This document shows, one piece after another, positions 35,096-47,406 of a stretch of DNA of 64,000 nt. The stretch is from Liquidambar formosana. Lineage: Eukaryota; Streptophyta; Magnoliopsida; Saxifragales; Altingiaceae. The notes below the pieces were generated by a model. The model was not told the DNA's origin. It did no database searches and saw only the letters and a list, made by a program, of their open reading frames with translations. The translations under genes and the position numbers were made by a program. Where the stretch lies: contig CM077823.1 of the NCBI GenBank assembly GCA_039720395.1, positions 37,492,536-37,556,535 of the forward strand, read 5' to 3'. Within the stretch, counting starts at the first letter, position 1, and the number at the start of each line of letters is the position of its first letter.

Positions 35096-37407
35096 CATGT
35101 CCTTCTTGCTGCAAAAATTACAAGACTTAGTTTAAAGGTGACTTCATACTATAATTTATCATATTTGGAGACATGTCAAACCCATTTTAACTAAGCCAAA
35201 TAGTTGGATTAATCTTATCTTTGTAAGGGTGAAGTCTTTGTTATAAACCCAAAATTTTGATGCTAAACAAGAATTTGGTTACAGCCTTTCTATACAATGC
35301 GAGTGTAAGCTTTGCCCCACTTTTTAGGGCTTTAGTATTGTAAATGATTGCTGTATTAAGTATATGAGTATGGTAACATCTTATTTGAAATAGCCTAAGT
35401 TAACATCACGGACGTAAATGATAATTTCGCATCAAAACATATGTAACCACATTTTCTGACTGTTATAGTCGACCATAATCAAGTTGATGCCTTTTGGTTC
35501 AAGGAGGAATCGACTAAAACATTGCGAGTGTGAGTTTGCCCTACTTTTTAGGTCTTTAGTGTGATATCCCAAATATTTATTAATTTATTTTATGTTTATA
35601 TTCGGTGGAATTGTACATAGGGTGATAAATTTAAATATTTTATATAGAAAATGAAGATTTGGTCAGTTAGATGTTGGGAAACATTGCATTAAATTGCTTT
35701 GGGTGGATAAGATAATTAGATAGTGATATTTATATATATATAACCACCTGTACGGTGGAGGAAAGAAAAGTCAAAAAAGATAAGAAAAGAAAGATGAAAG
35801 AAGAGAAGAAAAGCCAAAAGAAAATAAAGAAGGAAGAAAAAGTGGTGTGAGAAGAGAAGAAAAAAAGGAAGAAAAGAAAAAAAAATCGTAGGTTAGGTGT
35901 AGAAAAAAAAAAGAAAGAAAAGAAAGGAGATAGGACGGGTAGAAGAAAAAAAAGAAGAAGAAATAAAGGAAGAGAGAGAAAGGGTGATAGTGACGGGAGA
36001 AAAGAAGGGAGAAAGAGAGAAGGAGAGAAGAAATAAATAGAAAAGGGAGGAGAGAAAGAGAATGGCAGGGAGGAAGTCAAGAAAGACAGTGGGTCGGCAG
36101 TCTCTGGCCGGAGTATAGAAGCTCCAATCTGTCATGTATCATTATGAATTTTATATTCTTTGAGTTGATCTACACGTCTATAGTTGTGCTTAATCATTTT
36201 ATTCACTCATTTTTGAGGTAGGGGGTTTGATTCTTGTACAGTGAATGATGATTATTTTGAAGCATTTGTTAAGATTTGATTTATGCAAAGCGATAATTAT
36301 TGATGGTGATATTATTTGATGTCATAGATTATGATAGTTGATTTTATTGAGGCCAATATATTTGGGAATTGAATTATTATTGATCAGTGGATTATATTTG
36401 AGGTTTATGATTTGGAGTTCATATTATTTGATTTATCTATTATTTTGAATATATAAATGCTTGCATGTGATATTTGAAACATTATTTATTGTATAGGAAT
36501 TGGATTTCCTACTAGGCTGTTGTTCACTTACCTCAATATATTTTCAGGTGATCATTATTGGAGGCACGTAATAGAATTGGGGTCGAGATTTGGAGAGACT
36601 ATTGTGTATATTTATTTTTATTTAAAGCTGATGTAATTTTATTCATTAGGTTGGCCAATGTATATTGATGAAGATTTTTGGGTTAACCATCGCTACCCGC
36701 AGCTGCGCAATACTCTGTATTTTCGAAGGGAATTTATTTTTGAAAGGGTTTTATTCGTACGAAGCTCATAAAAATTGTACGTGTTTACTGTATATAAATT
36801 TTGGGGCGTTACATTTAGTATTGTAAATGATATCTCGATTAAGCACATGAGTATGGTAACATCTTACTTGAAATGGCCTAAGTTAACATCACGGACGTAA
36901 ACGATAATTTCACATCAAAACATACGTAACTATATTTTCTGACTGTTATAGTCGACCATAAACAAATTATAATTGACTATAAATGGATTTCGGAACTAAA
37001 ATAAACTTTCTGTCTGTTATAGTCGACTATAAATCGATTATAACATTTTATAATCGACTATAACGTTTGCCAGTCGACTATATTAAATGTTCAAACATCA
37101 ATTTCAACTACTTTAACTCTCTATTTATTATAGTCGACTATAAAATGATATAGTTGACTATAATTGGGCGAGAATGCTTATGTGGTTGCCACATAGGTTC
37201 CACGTAAGCGGACATAAGCCACATAGGCTCCACGTCAACTGCACGTGCCCATCATGTGCGTTTTCCGTCCATAAATCTAACAGACGTCGGGCCCTGGACC
37301 ACATTGTAGCAATAGTTCATAAGTTGTCACAAATTGAGACAATTCTAAGTTTATGGACCAAATTGAAACTATGCCCAAAGTTGAAGGTATTAAAAAGTAA
37401 TTAACCC
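35096..37407 (-). repeat. Right terminal inverted repeat of the MULE, interrupted
   Basis: Reverse complement of the left arm, extended by a solo LTR (35560-36813) and by a partial internal duplication. About 170 bp ('gcgagtgt-ag-tttgcccta' to 'gttatagtcgaccataa') occurs at 35305-35478 and again across the LTR at 35523-35559 plus 36814-36966. Without these additions its length matches the left arm. Confidence 0.8.
35560..36813 (+). mobile_element. Solo LTR nested in the MULE right arm
   Basis: 1254 bp beginning TGTGATATCCC and ending GGGGCGTTACA (TG...CA ends, near inverted), flanked by the 5 bp repeat TTTAG at 35555-35559 and 36814-36818. Removing it restores the sequence seen in the parallel copy (ctttagtattgtaaatgat). 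There is no coding sequence. It contains an extreme GAAA/AG purine tract (about 35755-36075). The ends resemble Ty3-type plant LTRs. Orientation is inferred from the TG...CA ends only. Confidence 0.85.
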
Positions 37408-37868
37408 AAAAATAAATAAAAAAATTGATATATTGTACCTCCTCTTTTCCTCACCAAGACACTCAATCAACACATTAGGTGAGAGAGGTGGGATAAAATT
37501 CAAAAATATGTTAGGGTTATATTTATCAGACCACGAATCTCTCTCTACAGGAATGCTCAGGAGTGAAAAAAATATTCGGCTTCTTGCAGTGGCCCTTGAT
37601 AGCCAATTCATATACATGTAACTAAATATATTACCAAATTGTTACTTATAATTGTTTTCCATCAAACAAATCACTCTCCAAAAGTGACAGGCTGGTGGTG
37701 GTTACGTTGGACCATAAGCAACCATGTGAACCATGTCTATGATGGAGAAGGAACAATCCAAATATGATTTACTTTATGTCTGGAAATCTCACAGCTTCCC
37801 AATATGATCTGCCGAGAAATCGCATCTCAAGGGAGTATGGTATGCACTCATAGTACCAATAATGAAAT
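37408..37868. other. Unit 2 continuation of the duplicated 3' flank
   Basis: Collinear with about 1514-1963 of unit 1. 37408-37416 is the right target duplication of the MULE and 37864-37868 (GAAAT) the left target duplication of the next solo LTR. No gene is visible. Confidence 0.75.
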
Positions 37869-39186
37869 TGTTATCCCAAGTGTAAAACCCTAGAGGGGGG
37901 TGAATAGGTTTATAGCCAATTAAAAATAATTATGACAAATTAAAATTCAGATTATTACAAACTAGAGAAAATTTAACAATAAGCAATAATGAGAAGAGTT
38001 GGAGAATGCAAACACAAGAGTTTAACGAGGTTCGGCCTTTCCACCTACATCCTCGCCTCAAGAGTGCCGCTTGAGGATTCCACAATCCACTGTGACAATC
38101 TCCTTCAAGGGTGGAGACCAAACCTTTTACAAAGAGAAGCTCTCTTGAAGACAAATCTCTTTTGTCTCACTAGGGTTCACACAACCCTTATAACACTTGA
38201 ATTTGAAGTTGGATTGTTGTAAACAATCTCTCTAGAAGAAAATACAACTCTTGAAAGCTCAACAAACTTCTAATAATTACTCAATTGAATGCTCTTTAAG
38301 AATTAGGGCTTGAAAGCTTTTTTACAAAGGATGGGAATTGATTGCTCTTGTATGGATACTCATAAATGAGTTTGAAGGCTTGTATTTATACCCATTTGGC
38401 CTATTATGGCCGTTACAAGCATTAATACCGGAAAAGAACCATTTGGTGGCAATTAATGCTTCATTGGGCTTTTAAAAAACTAGCCATTGTAGCCTATTCG
38501 AGTGATTTAGTCGACTAAAAGTCCCTATGTAGTCTACTAGAAATATCAGTAGTGAAAATATAGCAAATCTGCATGATTTAGTCGACTAAAAGTCCTCATT
38601 TAGTCGATTACAAATATCAGTAGTCAAATTAGGCTTATATCACTTGATTTACTCGACTACATCCATGATGTAGTCGACTAAACCTTGGATTTTCAAGGTT
38701 TTGCCTAATTTCTCATGTGTTTTCAACATTTGTGACTTAATATATCAACTTGGGCCTCTAGTGATTGATAAATTCAATTTGATTAAGGTTCCTAGGGTCT
38801 ATCTAGGTTAATAGAGCAAAGTCATTAGCAATTATTTACATTTTGAAACTTAAAACCTCACTTGTAGCCTAAATGAGTCTTCATTGACGATGATTGCATG
38901 GTTTGAGGTGCTTGTAGGTCCATTGCTAGCTTTTTATGCTCTTGTTGCATCATGCTTGAGTTTCTCTGACGTTTTGGACATGAGCCTTGAGTTCCGTGGC
39001 TTGGTTGAGCTATTGAGTCAATGTGCTTGAGTCATTTGATCCTTAAGCTTATGCTTGAAACAATTTGATCTTGATTACCTACCGTTGATCATGTTCTTGA
39101 CATTTAAACCATTAGAACTAACATCGATCTTTTATTATCATCAAAATCTCGGATATGCCCTTGGTTGAAAACCTTTAGGTCTGACA
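37869..39186 (+). mobile_element. Solo LTR with TAGTCGACTA motifs
   Basis: 1318 bp beginning TGTTATCCCAAGTG and ending GGTCTGACA, flanked by GAAAT at 37864-37868 and 39187-39191. Unit 1 has the uninterrupted site (accaataattatattacag). It contains the phrase 'cctagaggggggtgaatagg' common in plant LTRs and, at about 38505-38688, six variants of TAGTCGACTA. No open frame. Confidence 0.82.
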
Positions 39187-39792
39187 GAAATTACAGATGG
39201 GCTTCGCCATTTTTGGTCTAAATCACTGGTACAAAATGGGGTTTTCAGGTAATGCATTAGGATCGCAAAAAATATTAGAACCCATCATCTGACCAACCAT
39301 TTATTCATTTATTTAATTAAGCTAATAAGAAGAAAAGTGTTTGGTTAGAGATTTTAGTCACCAAAAAAAAAAAAAAGAAAACAAAAAAGTGTATAATTGA
39401 TTTTATTTATTTGAATTTTTTTTTTCAATTTTAAAATTTATTCTAAATGTCAATTTGACCAGCGACCCACGACCAGTTTAACTAAACCAAGTAGTGTTTA
39501 ATTTTATAAACCACGCACGTCCCTCTCTTACAAGATGTGATCATACGTATCATTTCAATGCCAATATTCCATATAATATGTTCTTTTACATCATCATTTC
39601 AACAGTAAATTTTTTGGGTTGCAAGCTAGGGAGGTCTTTTGTTAGTTCAAGTACTCTTTAAAAAAAAAATTTTTAAAAAAAAAACCTTAAGAAATTAGAT
39701 AGAGTATGAAAAGAAAAAGGTATGCCGACATAAATTTTGGACTTATTGAGAGTTGATGGACCACACACAAATCCTAGCTGTTTGAAGATTTA
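39187..39792. other. Unit 2 copy of 1964-2542
   Basis: Non-coding and collinear with unit 1 to the exact base before CTAG at 39793. No gene. Confidence 0.75.
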
Positions 39793-39830
39793 CTAGTAGA
39801 CAATGCACGCGCAAGGCGTGTGCCCGGTAA
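39793..39830 (-). mobile_element. Helitron-type 3' end (minus strand)
   Basis: Homology to unit 1 stops at an A/T dinucleotide (gaagattta|tttctcc in unit 1). Read on the minus strand, the new sequence ends with a hairpin (GCACACG / CGCGTGC, 5-base loop), a 9-base spacer and CTAG, then T. This is the Helitron 3' signature (hairpin, CTRR, insertion at AT). The matching 5' end (TC...) was not located and the unit 1 right flank does not reappear, so the element's length is unknown. Confidence 0.55.
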
Positions 39831-40144
39831 ATTTTTTAAGGGGGTGCTTTTGATGTGATTTATTGGTATTTTGGTATCACACATTACATGAAAGGAATGA
39901 GGTTTCAAAGTAAATAAAAAGTATTTTGAGAGCTGAAACAGAAAAACAAAATGATTAAACGCAGAACCACGAAAAATTGAATATATATGAAGTTCAAATT
40001 CAACACAAATAATGATCCAATCAAATTAAGAAAAGCTTGAGGAAATTATTAATCATTATACAAAAATAACATGAATAACCAAAAGCAGCAACATGTCTTA
40101 AAATCATGTCTAAATTTCATTGTTCTATAATTGTAAGTAACAAA

Positions 40145-40284
40145 CCCAAAAAAGAAAGTTTATAAATCACTACAAAACAGACATAAAGATCAGAAACTGC
40201 AAGCCAAAGAAGATCCCAAAAAAGAAAGTTTATAGATCACTACAAAACAGACATAAAGATCAGAAACTGCTGGCCAAAGAAGAT
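40145..40284. repeat. 70 bp tandem duplication
   Basis: Two nearly identical 70 bp units (40145-40214 and 40215-40284), differing at about three positions. Confidence 0.9.
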
Positions 40285-43200
40285 AGATTTTAGGTTGCCT
40301 AGTCAGTCACCTAACTAAGTGTGACTTATATAATATTCCTCAAGTAAGTGGTTTTGGATTAAAAACCATTAAGCAAGACAAGACACATTATAAATTCTTT
40401 GATTATTCAAAGTAGTATGCTGAACATAGAAAGAGAGAGAGAGAGAGAAAGAGAGAGAGATGAGATTTCTTAGTACAATTCCCCTTCATAGAATTGAATG
40501 ATTTTGATACAAGACCTGTTGAAGTAATAAAATTTATGAATGTAGTGAAACATGAGGATATCAAAGACAATATCCTTAAAGACCTACTTTGGTGCTAAAG
40601 TATAGGTCGCGCTGGAATAGCATTAATTCCAATGATAAACCAAAAGAGTGAAAGAAATTAACACCGCTACAAAAGTCTCAAAAAATGCAGATTGTATTTG
40701 CTGCAGAAGGCTCATTATCCAAGAATTCTACAAGTTTTCTAAGCCGTAACGACAAATTGAGAAGAGATTCCTCCCGTGTTTAGCCTTTGCAGCAAAAGCC
40801 ACAGAACCTGGAAGTTCACTGCAGGAAGTTTTAATTTTCATTTTAAAAATTAAAGGGAAAACATACCTTAGAAACAAAATGTAAAAAAAAAGTTAAAAAA
40901 TGAACTTACTGTGGTCAATTCTTGGAACATTGTCTAGGCCAAAGGGTGGCCCATGTTAAAGACCACCATATGGACCCCTTCCAGGATCTCCTTGGCTATT
41001 ATCATCCTATTTCTTACTGGATCCTGATTCACCTATATTTCTCATATTTTCGAATCACTTGCATCCTTATAGAGCTATTAATTTGTACAAATCATGGATT
41101 AGCCTAATACATTCACTATTGTGTCCTGCAAAAACTTAAAGAAAAATAGAAACCTATTACTCATTTAATGAAGAGTGAACAAAAAAAATAAAATGTTTGA
41201 TGTTCCAAACAAAGGAATTTTTGTTTCTATTTCATTTGAATCACAAGAATTAATAAGATGAATGGGCATTTAATAAAACAAAACTGTTCCTAAAGTTAGT
41301 TGATGGATTAGGACCTTGCCACCCCATATCTTTCCACTTGGTCAGAGATCAAGCCCTTAAGAGCAATATTTGGAAAGGCAGCATGCCACAATGCTTGTCA
41401 AGGTTCCTGTCAATGGGATAATTAATAGGATCATTCAATTTATTTGGCATCAAACATGAAACAAAAAAAGTTATAAGCAAAAAGAAATGCAGAAAACTAT
41501 AGCCAAGCACTTGCATTGAACATACCACAAAAGATTTTACAAATGATTTAACATGTAAAAGAGGCATATGATTTTTGCATTTGCATTTACATTTACATTT
41601 ACATACTGATTAGAAGCCTAAGTAGATAATAATTAAATGATCCTTGCTCTAGATATTAGTATTATAAACCAAGACGAGAGAGAGAGAGAGAGAGAAAGAC
41701 ATTGAAATTTTTTTGCAACATTCAAGCATCTTGTTAATAATTTCCATTTTTGTTAAAACGCAAAACCAACCCCTCCATTTAAATGCACAGCTTTCATCTT
41801 CATGCATGCCATCTTCACTTCTTTTTTTCTTTCTTTTTTTTTTTTTTTTTTTTTTATAGGAAAGCTATCTTCACTTGTTGAAACCTATAATAGAGACCCA
41901 TAAAAGAGCACCCTTTAAAGCCATAACGGTGACTCATTTCTAAAAAAATTAAACCATCCTATGTTGTCTTCTCTCGAAATACCATCATTAAACGGTAGAG
42001 GAAAGTATAGAGAAAAAACCATTATATATATATTGCAGCAGCAACAGATGTCAAAGATTTCACTCATCGACAGAAATGTCTAATACGGTAACATAGCTTA
42101 ATGGAGGTGAAAATAAAAAACTAAAACAAACCAAATTTTAATTTCTTGTTTTCCCTAATTTTCTCATTGATCAAATAGTTCGAAAATATAACATTTTTTC
42201 TCAAGAAGCTGCCAAACATTCAACTCTAATCACGATGCTTAGCAGATAGAAAAGAAAATTCAAAAGGGGGAAAAAAAAATTGAAGATTAATATTCAATAG
42301 TCAATACTATATTTTCTATATATAAAAAAAAAAAAAAAAAATAGGGTCATTAGACTCACCCATTGAATGCACAAAAACATGGGCTTTTCTTGAACCTAGA
42401 CGATCCAATAGAGAGATTACCTCTTTTTGCCATGACTTTTGTTCTGCACCAAAGATCAACCAAAATTAGGTAGAGAAAATTCTAAGAAAGCCCAAACAAC
42501 ATAAAAACATAAAGATTCAAAATTTCTCTCTTCTTGGATAAAATTCAAAATTTTACTATCTTCCTGGATTTTCCCAATACCCAAAAAAAAGTGTCAAAGA
42601 AGGAAAACATGTAATTATTGCGTAAATAGAGCAAAATGAATCAACTAAAAGGGCATAATATCATTAACCAATCAACTAGAAGGACATAATATAATTTTGC
42701 ATCCAACTTTTTTTTCTCTGTTTTGCACCTTCCTTCATTATGTGGAAGAAACTTCCCATAATTGATTAACAAATGATTTTAAGATCATTCCTATGATTTG
42801 AAATGTGAGTAAAACATGTGGCATCGCCAAACATGTTCACGTTTCTGTAAAAATCAATTTAACATTGCTAATACTTCTCTAACCCAGCCCGTAATTAGGA
42901 TATCCGTTACAAAGAAAGTGGCAGATTCCATGAACAAAACAATCACCTTTATTTCAGTGAGGAAATTTTGGCACAACCCTCGATGGCAGTCCAATGCATT
43001 CATGAGATAGCAAAGACCACGAGACTTCAATTCTTCAATTCAAATGTCATATAAAAGTGATACTCTTCTTACATAGCCAGGTCTAATAAGATAAATAATA
43101 GGCCATATGCAATTAAATTCACTTTACAGCAAGTTCAAATCATACCCATCAGGGAAATGGTACCCTTTGCCAGGCTCTAAATGGACTAATCTTACAATTT

Positions 43201-43921
43201 CAATACATAGGTCTAGTAAATTCCCTGCCGAGTGTAGCCTGTTCAAAACAAAGATCAAAGTAAAACAATAGGAAAGGGAAAATAATAACAAATAAGCACA
43301 GGCCAAACCCGAAAGAGGAGGGAGGGGGGACAACAAAGAAAATGAAACGTACGAATGAGGGTAGATTAGAAATGAAAAATCATGTTTTCTTTAAAATAAT
43401 AACTCATAATTGGAAAATTGACCACGCTAAGAATGAAATGAAACTAATAATTTTGTAATTAGGCAAGCTCATATTCAAAATTACATTCTATTCGTTGATA
43501 GGAAAGGAAATATGTTAGTTTTCAAGGATGTATATTTACTAATGAACAAAATTACCTACTTAAAAAAAAAAAATGGTTGTCCAACTATATAGTTTAGGCT
43601 GAACATCAATTTAGGGCCTGTTTGGACGTGTCATGGAAGTTGAATGCTCTTTGGTTTTTGGATATCATTTAAAGCTACAAATCCCTCGTAGAAATGGGGC
43701 TATCAAAGAAAATTGGAACTATCACCACATATGATGATTTAAGTTCAGTTTTTAGGTGTTCTTCAAATGCCACCATTTCAATTTTTCAGTCTCATTTGTG
43801 AGAATAAAATTAGTTTAAAGTCACCAATTCTCAGTCAAAACGAGATGAGATTTGAGCAAATTCATGCAAAAGAAAAAGATAAAATAAAATAAAAAAGAAA
43901 CTTACAAAAGAAATATGGAAC

Positions 43922-44005
43922 CTGCTGATGAATTGGTGCTCCTCCATAAGCGACAACCACCTTAACACCAGTTTGATATAAGAATTTTCAAGCTTCCTCG
44001 TGTAT
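43922..44005 (-). pseudogene. DEAD-box RNA helicase exon fragment (DDX3/PL10 type)
   Basis: 84 nt between an acceptor (ttttcag) and a donor-like GTTCCA read IHEEA-stop-KFLYQTGVKV then VVAYGGAPIHQQ. This matches the region around the GG motif of DDX3-type plant helicases (QTGVKVVVAYGG). A TGA stop replaces a residue of the usual EA-KF phrase. No neighbouring helicase exons were found, so it is an isolated captured or relict exon. Confidence 0.75.
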
Positions 44006-46876
44006 CTGAAAAAGTGCAAATTAGATGAAAATATTTTAAATTTGCTTAGATAGGAATTAGCCAGAAATTATAGCATATCAGATAAAAGGTCAAATATCAA
44101 AATCCTAGTTGGCATGAAAGGTCCCTTGTAGGAGAAAGAATAAGAGCAATTGGGTATACAATGCATGCCCCACGTGGTGGTCTTTGTACAAACTGTGCTT
44201 TCATAATCTCACCGATAATTGGGAAGCAAGAAGAATTGAAGAGGAAGCGGAGAGAAAGCGAAAAAGAAATAGGAGTGGTTTTCTTGTTCTTACTGAAACC
44301 AAAACCTCTGTAAACCCTGTGACCTTTTTGGAACGGAACATGCCATTAGGTGTAAGGGCTATTGGCTTAAACATCGTTTATTCAGTGATTCATTGTTCTT
44401 CCTGTTAAGTGAGATGTAGAAATTTATTTGTCTAATTTATTTAAATCACATCAAAATTGCTTGGAATCCAAACCTAAGTATAAATGCTAAAATATAAATG
44501 CTTTTCTGAGGATTTAGCATTGCTTAGCTTCATAAATAGCTCTGCAATTAAATATTAGTGGTCTGCATGAACCCAACCTTGAGAATAGTTGAGATAATGA
44601 TGTTAAAATGCATTGAATTTAAATACATGTATAAATAAATAAACTCTCAAAGCCAACCTTGTGCTAATTTGTGCTACCCTATTGTGATAGGTATTTGTCG
44701 CATAGGCCCCTGATTTTGTGTGCCTTTTTGCGTGTTCTACTTTTGCTCCCGGATTGTGCTCCTTCCTCTTCATATTTAATTCTGTTCAAACATTGCAAGG
44801 TAGCTTTGGATTGCTAAGATTTTAAAAGTTTCAACCCACACTCGTCTAGAACCAGCTAATTGGTGTCAAGATCAGAAATTTAAGCAATTCAATCTTTATT
44901 TATTTATTTCTTTTTTTTGGGGGGGGGGGGTGGGGAATCTTTGTGGCCAGCCAACACTCTTCAATTTTCTATTCAATGGAAAGTACTATAATATCCATAC
45001 TTTACATACAAATTTCAAATAGGAATAGTAATATAACGATTTATACTTCTAATGAAAAGAAGCAAAGAAATTGGATTCTACTTACAAAGTGTCCTACCCC
45101 AAGAATGCAACATAAGTGTAGTTTTTTGTATGATTTTTCTGAACACTTTGTAATTTTGTCCTTCCCACAATAAAGAGAAGTTCTCTCCATGCTCAAAAAT
45201 GTTTTTGGGCCTTCCCACCTAAAAGTATTTGAGATTAAAAAATGAAAAAAGGAAAAAAAAAAAAAAAAGAAAAAGAAAAGGGAGCTCTGTATGCGTGTAT
45301 AGACACAAATATATCATATGAACCCAACCCGAAATTGCAAATGAAATCCATAATCAAAAAAAAAAATACACAAATAAGAAACATCAATTCTCACAATTCC
45401 CTCACAATTTTTTTTTAAAAAAAATAAATAATGATTGAAATCTAAGGCTACAAAGTCTTGGAAATCACCTTGGATTCAGATATAGGAGTGCAGATCTGTT
45501 TCTTCTCTGGTGCTTCCATGTCCACAAAAGCTACAAGGGCTCTTAGAGCTCCCCCACATCTGCAAATGCAGCCAAGAGGGCACACAAAACAAACAAAATA
45601 GTGGAAAAAACCACAACTATAACTTCAAGTGTTCATAGACTGAATGTACCGTGAAAAAGCATATAGAAAAGAAACAAAATGGGGCCAAATGATGAAACCC
45701 ACAAAACAATAGCCATGTGCATATGAGCTTAAGGGCATGTCATGACTGGATCTATCTAAAATCATAATTTTTCCCTTTCCAATGACTTTTCCAAATTCAA
45801 ACCGCTCAAGTCCTCCTAATTTTTTTTATTTTATTTTTTGCTAAGCCAATCGAGCCCTCTTTTTTAAAAATATAAAAAATAATTTCTGCAACCACTCAAG
45901 TCCCCAAGGTCACTATGCTTACCCCATCTATCTATTAGTATTAGCTTCATTTTTTTTTCTTTCTTTATGAAGTAAATATTGTATTAAACAGAGAGAGAAG
46001 GGGAGGGGGGGGGGGAATACGGTATACACGAGCTAAACAAAAAAGGAAAAAAAAAACAAAACCCCAATCTATAACTTCAGCATTCTAGTTTAGAATTAAG
46101 TTCAATTCTATATAGGCAAGTAACTATGAAATTTCTTTAATAGAGGATGAATTATATATATATATATATATATTGCAGCCTAATTGAAGGTCGTGATTAC
46201 TTCCAAAGAAATTGCTAGATATTGAGTTTTGGTTATGATCTGTAGTTTTATTCTATGGACTTCCTTTTATTTCTATCTGAACCCTCTTGATATTATTTTG
46301 CTTGAATTTTTCAATCTAAATTTCTTCTTTGAAATATACTACATGAACCTAGGCTCCTAGCCTTAAAAATCTAGATTCATAAATGGTTTAATCACATGGA
46401 GCCCTGTCAGTTATAGATTAACCAACCAAATTCTCAATGGTTGTAGTTCATCAATGGGTTAAAGAGCTTTAACAAACCAGTGCATCAATAAGATATGTAA
46501 GCAAATATTTGGTAGAAATACAACTACTGACTTCCTCACCAAAAAATGCATGTGGGGAACAAATCCACCTTTGTGAGTGCAGTGGTTTCCCACGTGCATC
46601 TAATAAAGCACCAAGATGACACAAAAATTCTTTTTCGAGGAATTATTTGCACCCTAGCTCCCTCTAAATTTGATCAAGGACCTCATTAAAATCAGACCTA
46701 AAGAGTCGAGTAGCAAAAGTAAACTCAATTGAGTGTAGAGTTTTCTTTTCATGAAATCTAAAATCTGTTATACCCTCAATCCAAACTACATCAAGGATTC
46801 CCTTTTTTATTTTTTTACTTCTTTTTTATTTATTTTTTTTGGAAATTACATACACATGTACTTATATTTTATGCAC

Positions 46877-46911
<35 letters not shown>

Positions 46912-47406
46912 ATTTCTTAGGTTTTTTATCCAGCCCAGGTAAAATTTAAATCCTGGCTCCGCCTTTGCTCAAGTAGCTTCTTTTCATCAGAATAACTGTC
47001 TCATGAAAGGACTTTTCAAAACCTAAACTTGCCATGCGAAACACAGCATCAAGAAGCTGCAGTGATTCAACAAAAACAGGTTAAGAAACCACACCATGGA
47101 GACAATAAGAACAATATCTATCCAACTATTGTCATGATGAAAAGAATATCAAACATGTGCAAGGACAAAAAATTTGTAAATTTGCATGCTCCAAAGATGA
47201 GGTTTCATACTCGAAGTCGCAATAAGCCAGGAGTTGAAGCATCACCCTATTCTAAGCTTTCAATAAATAGTGGCAATATCATGTCTACCACTTCAGACTT
47301 GTTAATGGAAACATTCAAATCAGCAAGCAAGCGTATGACATTAAGCTGCACAATAGGAATGACCTGTTTCTCTTTTCCATCTTGAAATTGATGAGGGTAC
47401 GTAAGG

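Larger units (their letters stand above)
30918..37407. mobile_element. Non-autonomous Mutator-like element (6.5 kb) with mitochondrial-type cargo
   Basis: The ends are long inverted repeats starting GGATTAATTACTTTTTAATACC (left) and ending as its near-complement GTAATTAACCC (right). The same 9 bp, AAAAATAAA, lie at 30909-30917 and 37408-37416, and the unit 1 counterpart (about 1490-1522) is an uninterrupted ATAA repeat. A 9 bp duplication with long inverted repeats is the Mutator (MULE) signature. There is no transposase frame, so movement would need a trans-acting enzyme. Inside are mitochondrial-type DNA (about 31760-34542), an inverted-repeat segment (34543-35093), and a solo LTR nested in the right arm (35560-36813). 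Confidence 0.85.
39831..46963. other. A/T-rich segment with decayed exon-like pieces on the minus strand
   Basis: No intact gene. Exon-like pieces with splice-like borders lie on the minus strand near 45440-45545 (a frame containing GGALRALVAFVDMEAPEKKQ, unidentified), 43922-44005 (DEAD-box helicase), 43124-43250 and 42935-43010 (unidentified), 42380-42450 and 40690-40800. All are short, and none forms a continuous gene. Together with the Helitron-type end at 39793 on the same strand they could be captured exons. Microsatellites include (GA)n at about 40433-40460, (GT)n at about 46886-46910 and a poly-G run near 44921. Confidence 0.45.

Noticed and set aside
35730..36135. Minus-strand frames rich in Ser/Phe/Leu
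   Set aside because: They arise from the GAAA/AG purine tract inside the solo LTR.
47029..47385. 118-codon plus-strand frame
   Set aside because: It is antisense to two PI4K-alpha exons and their intron, whose minus-strand reading matches the family.
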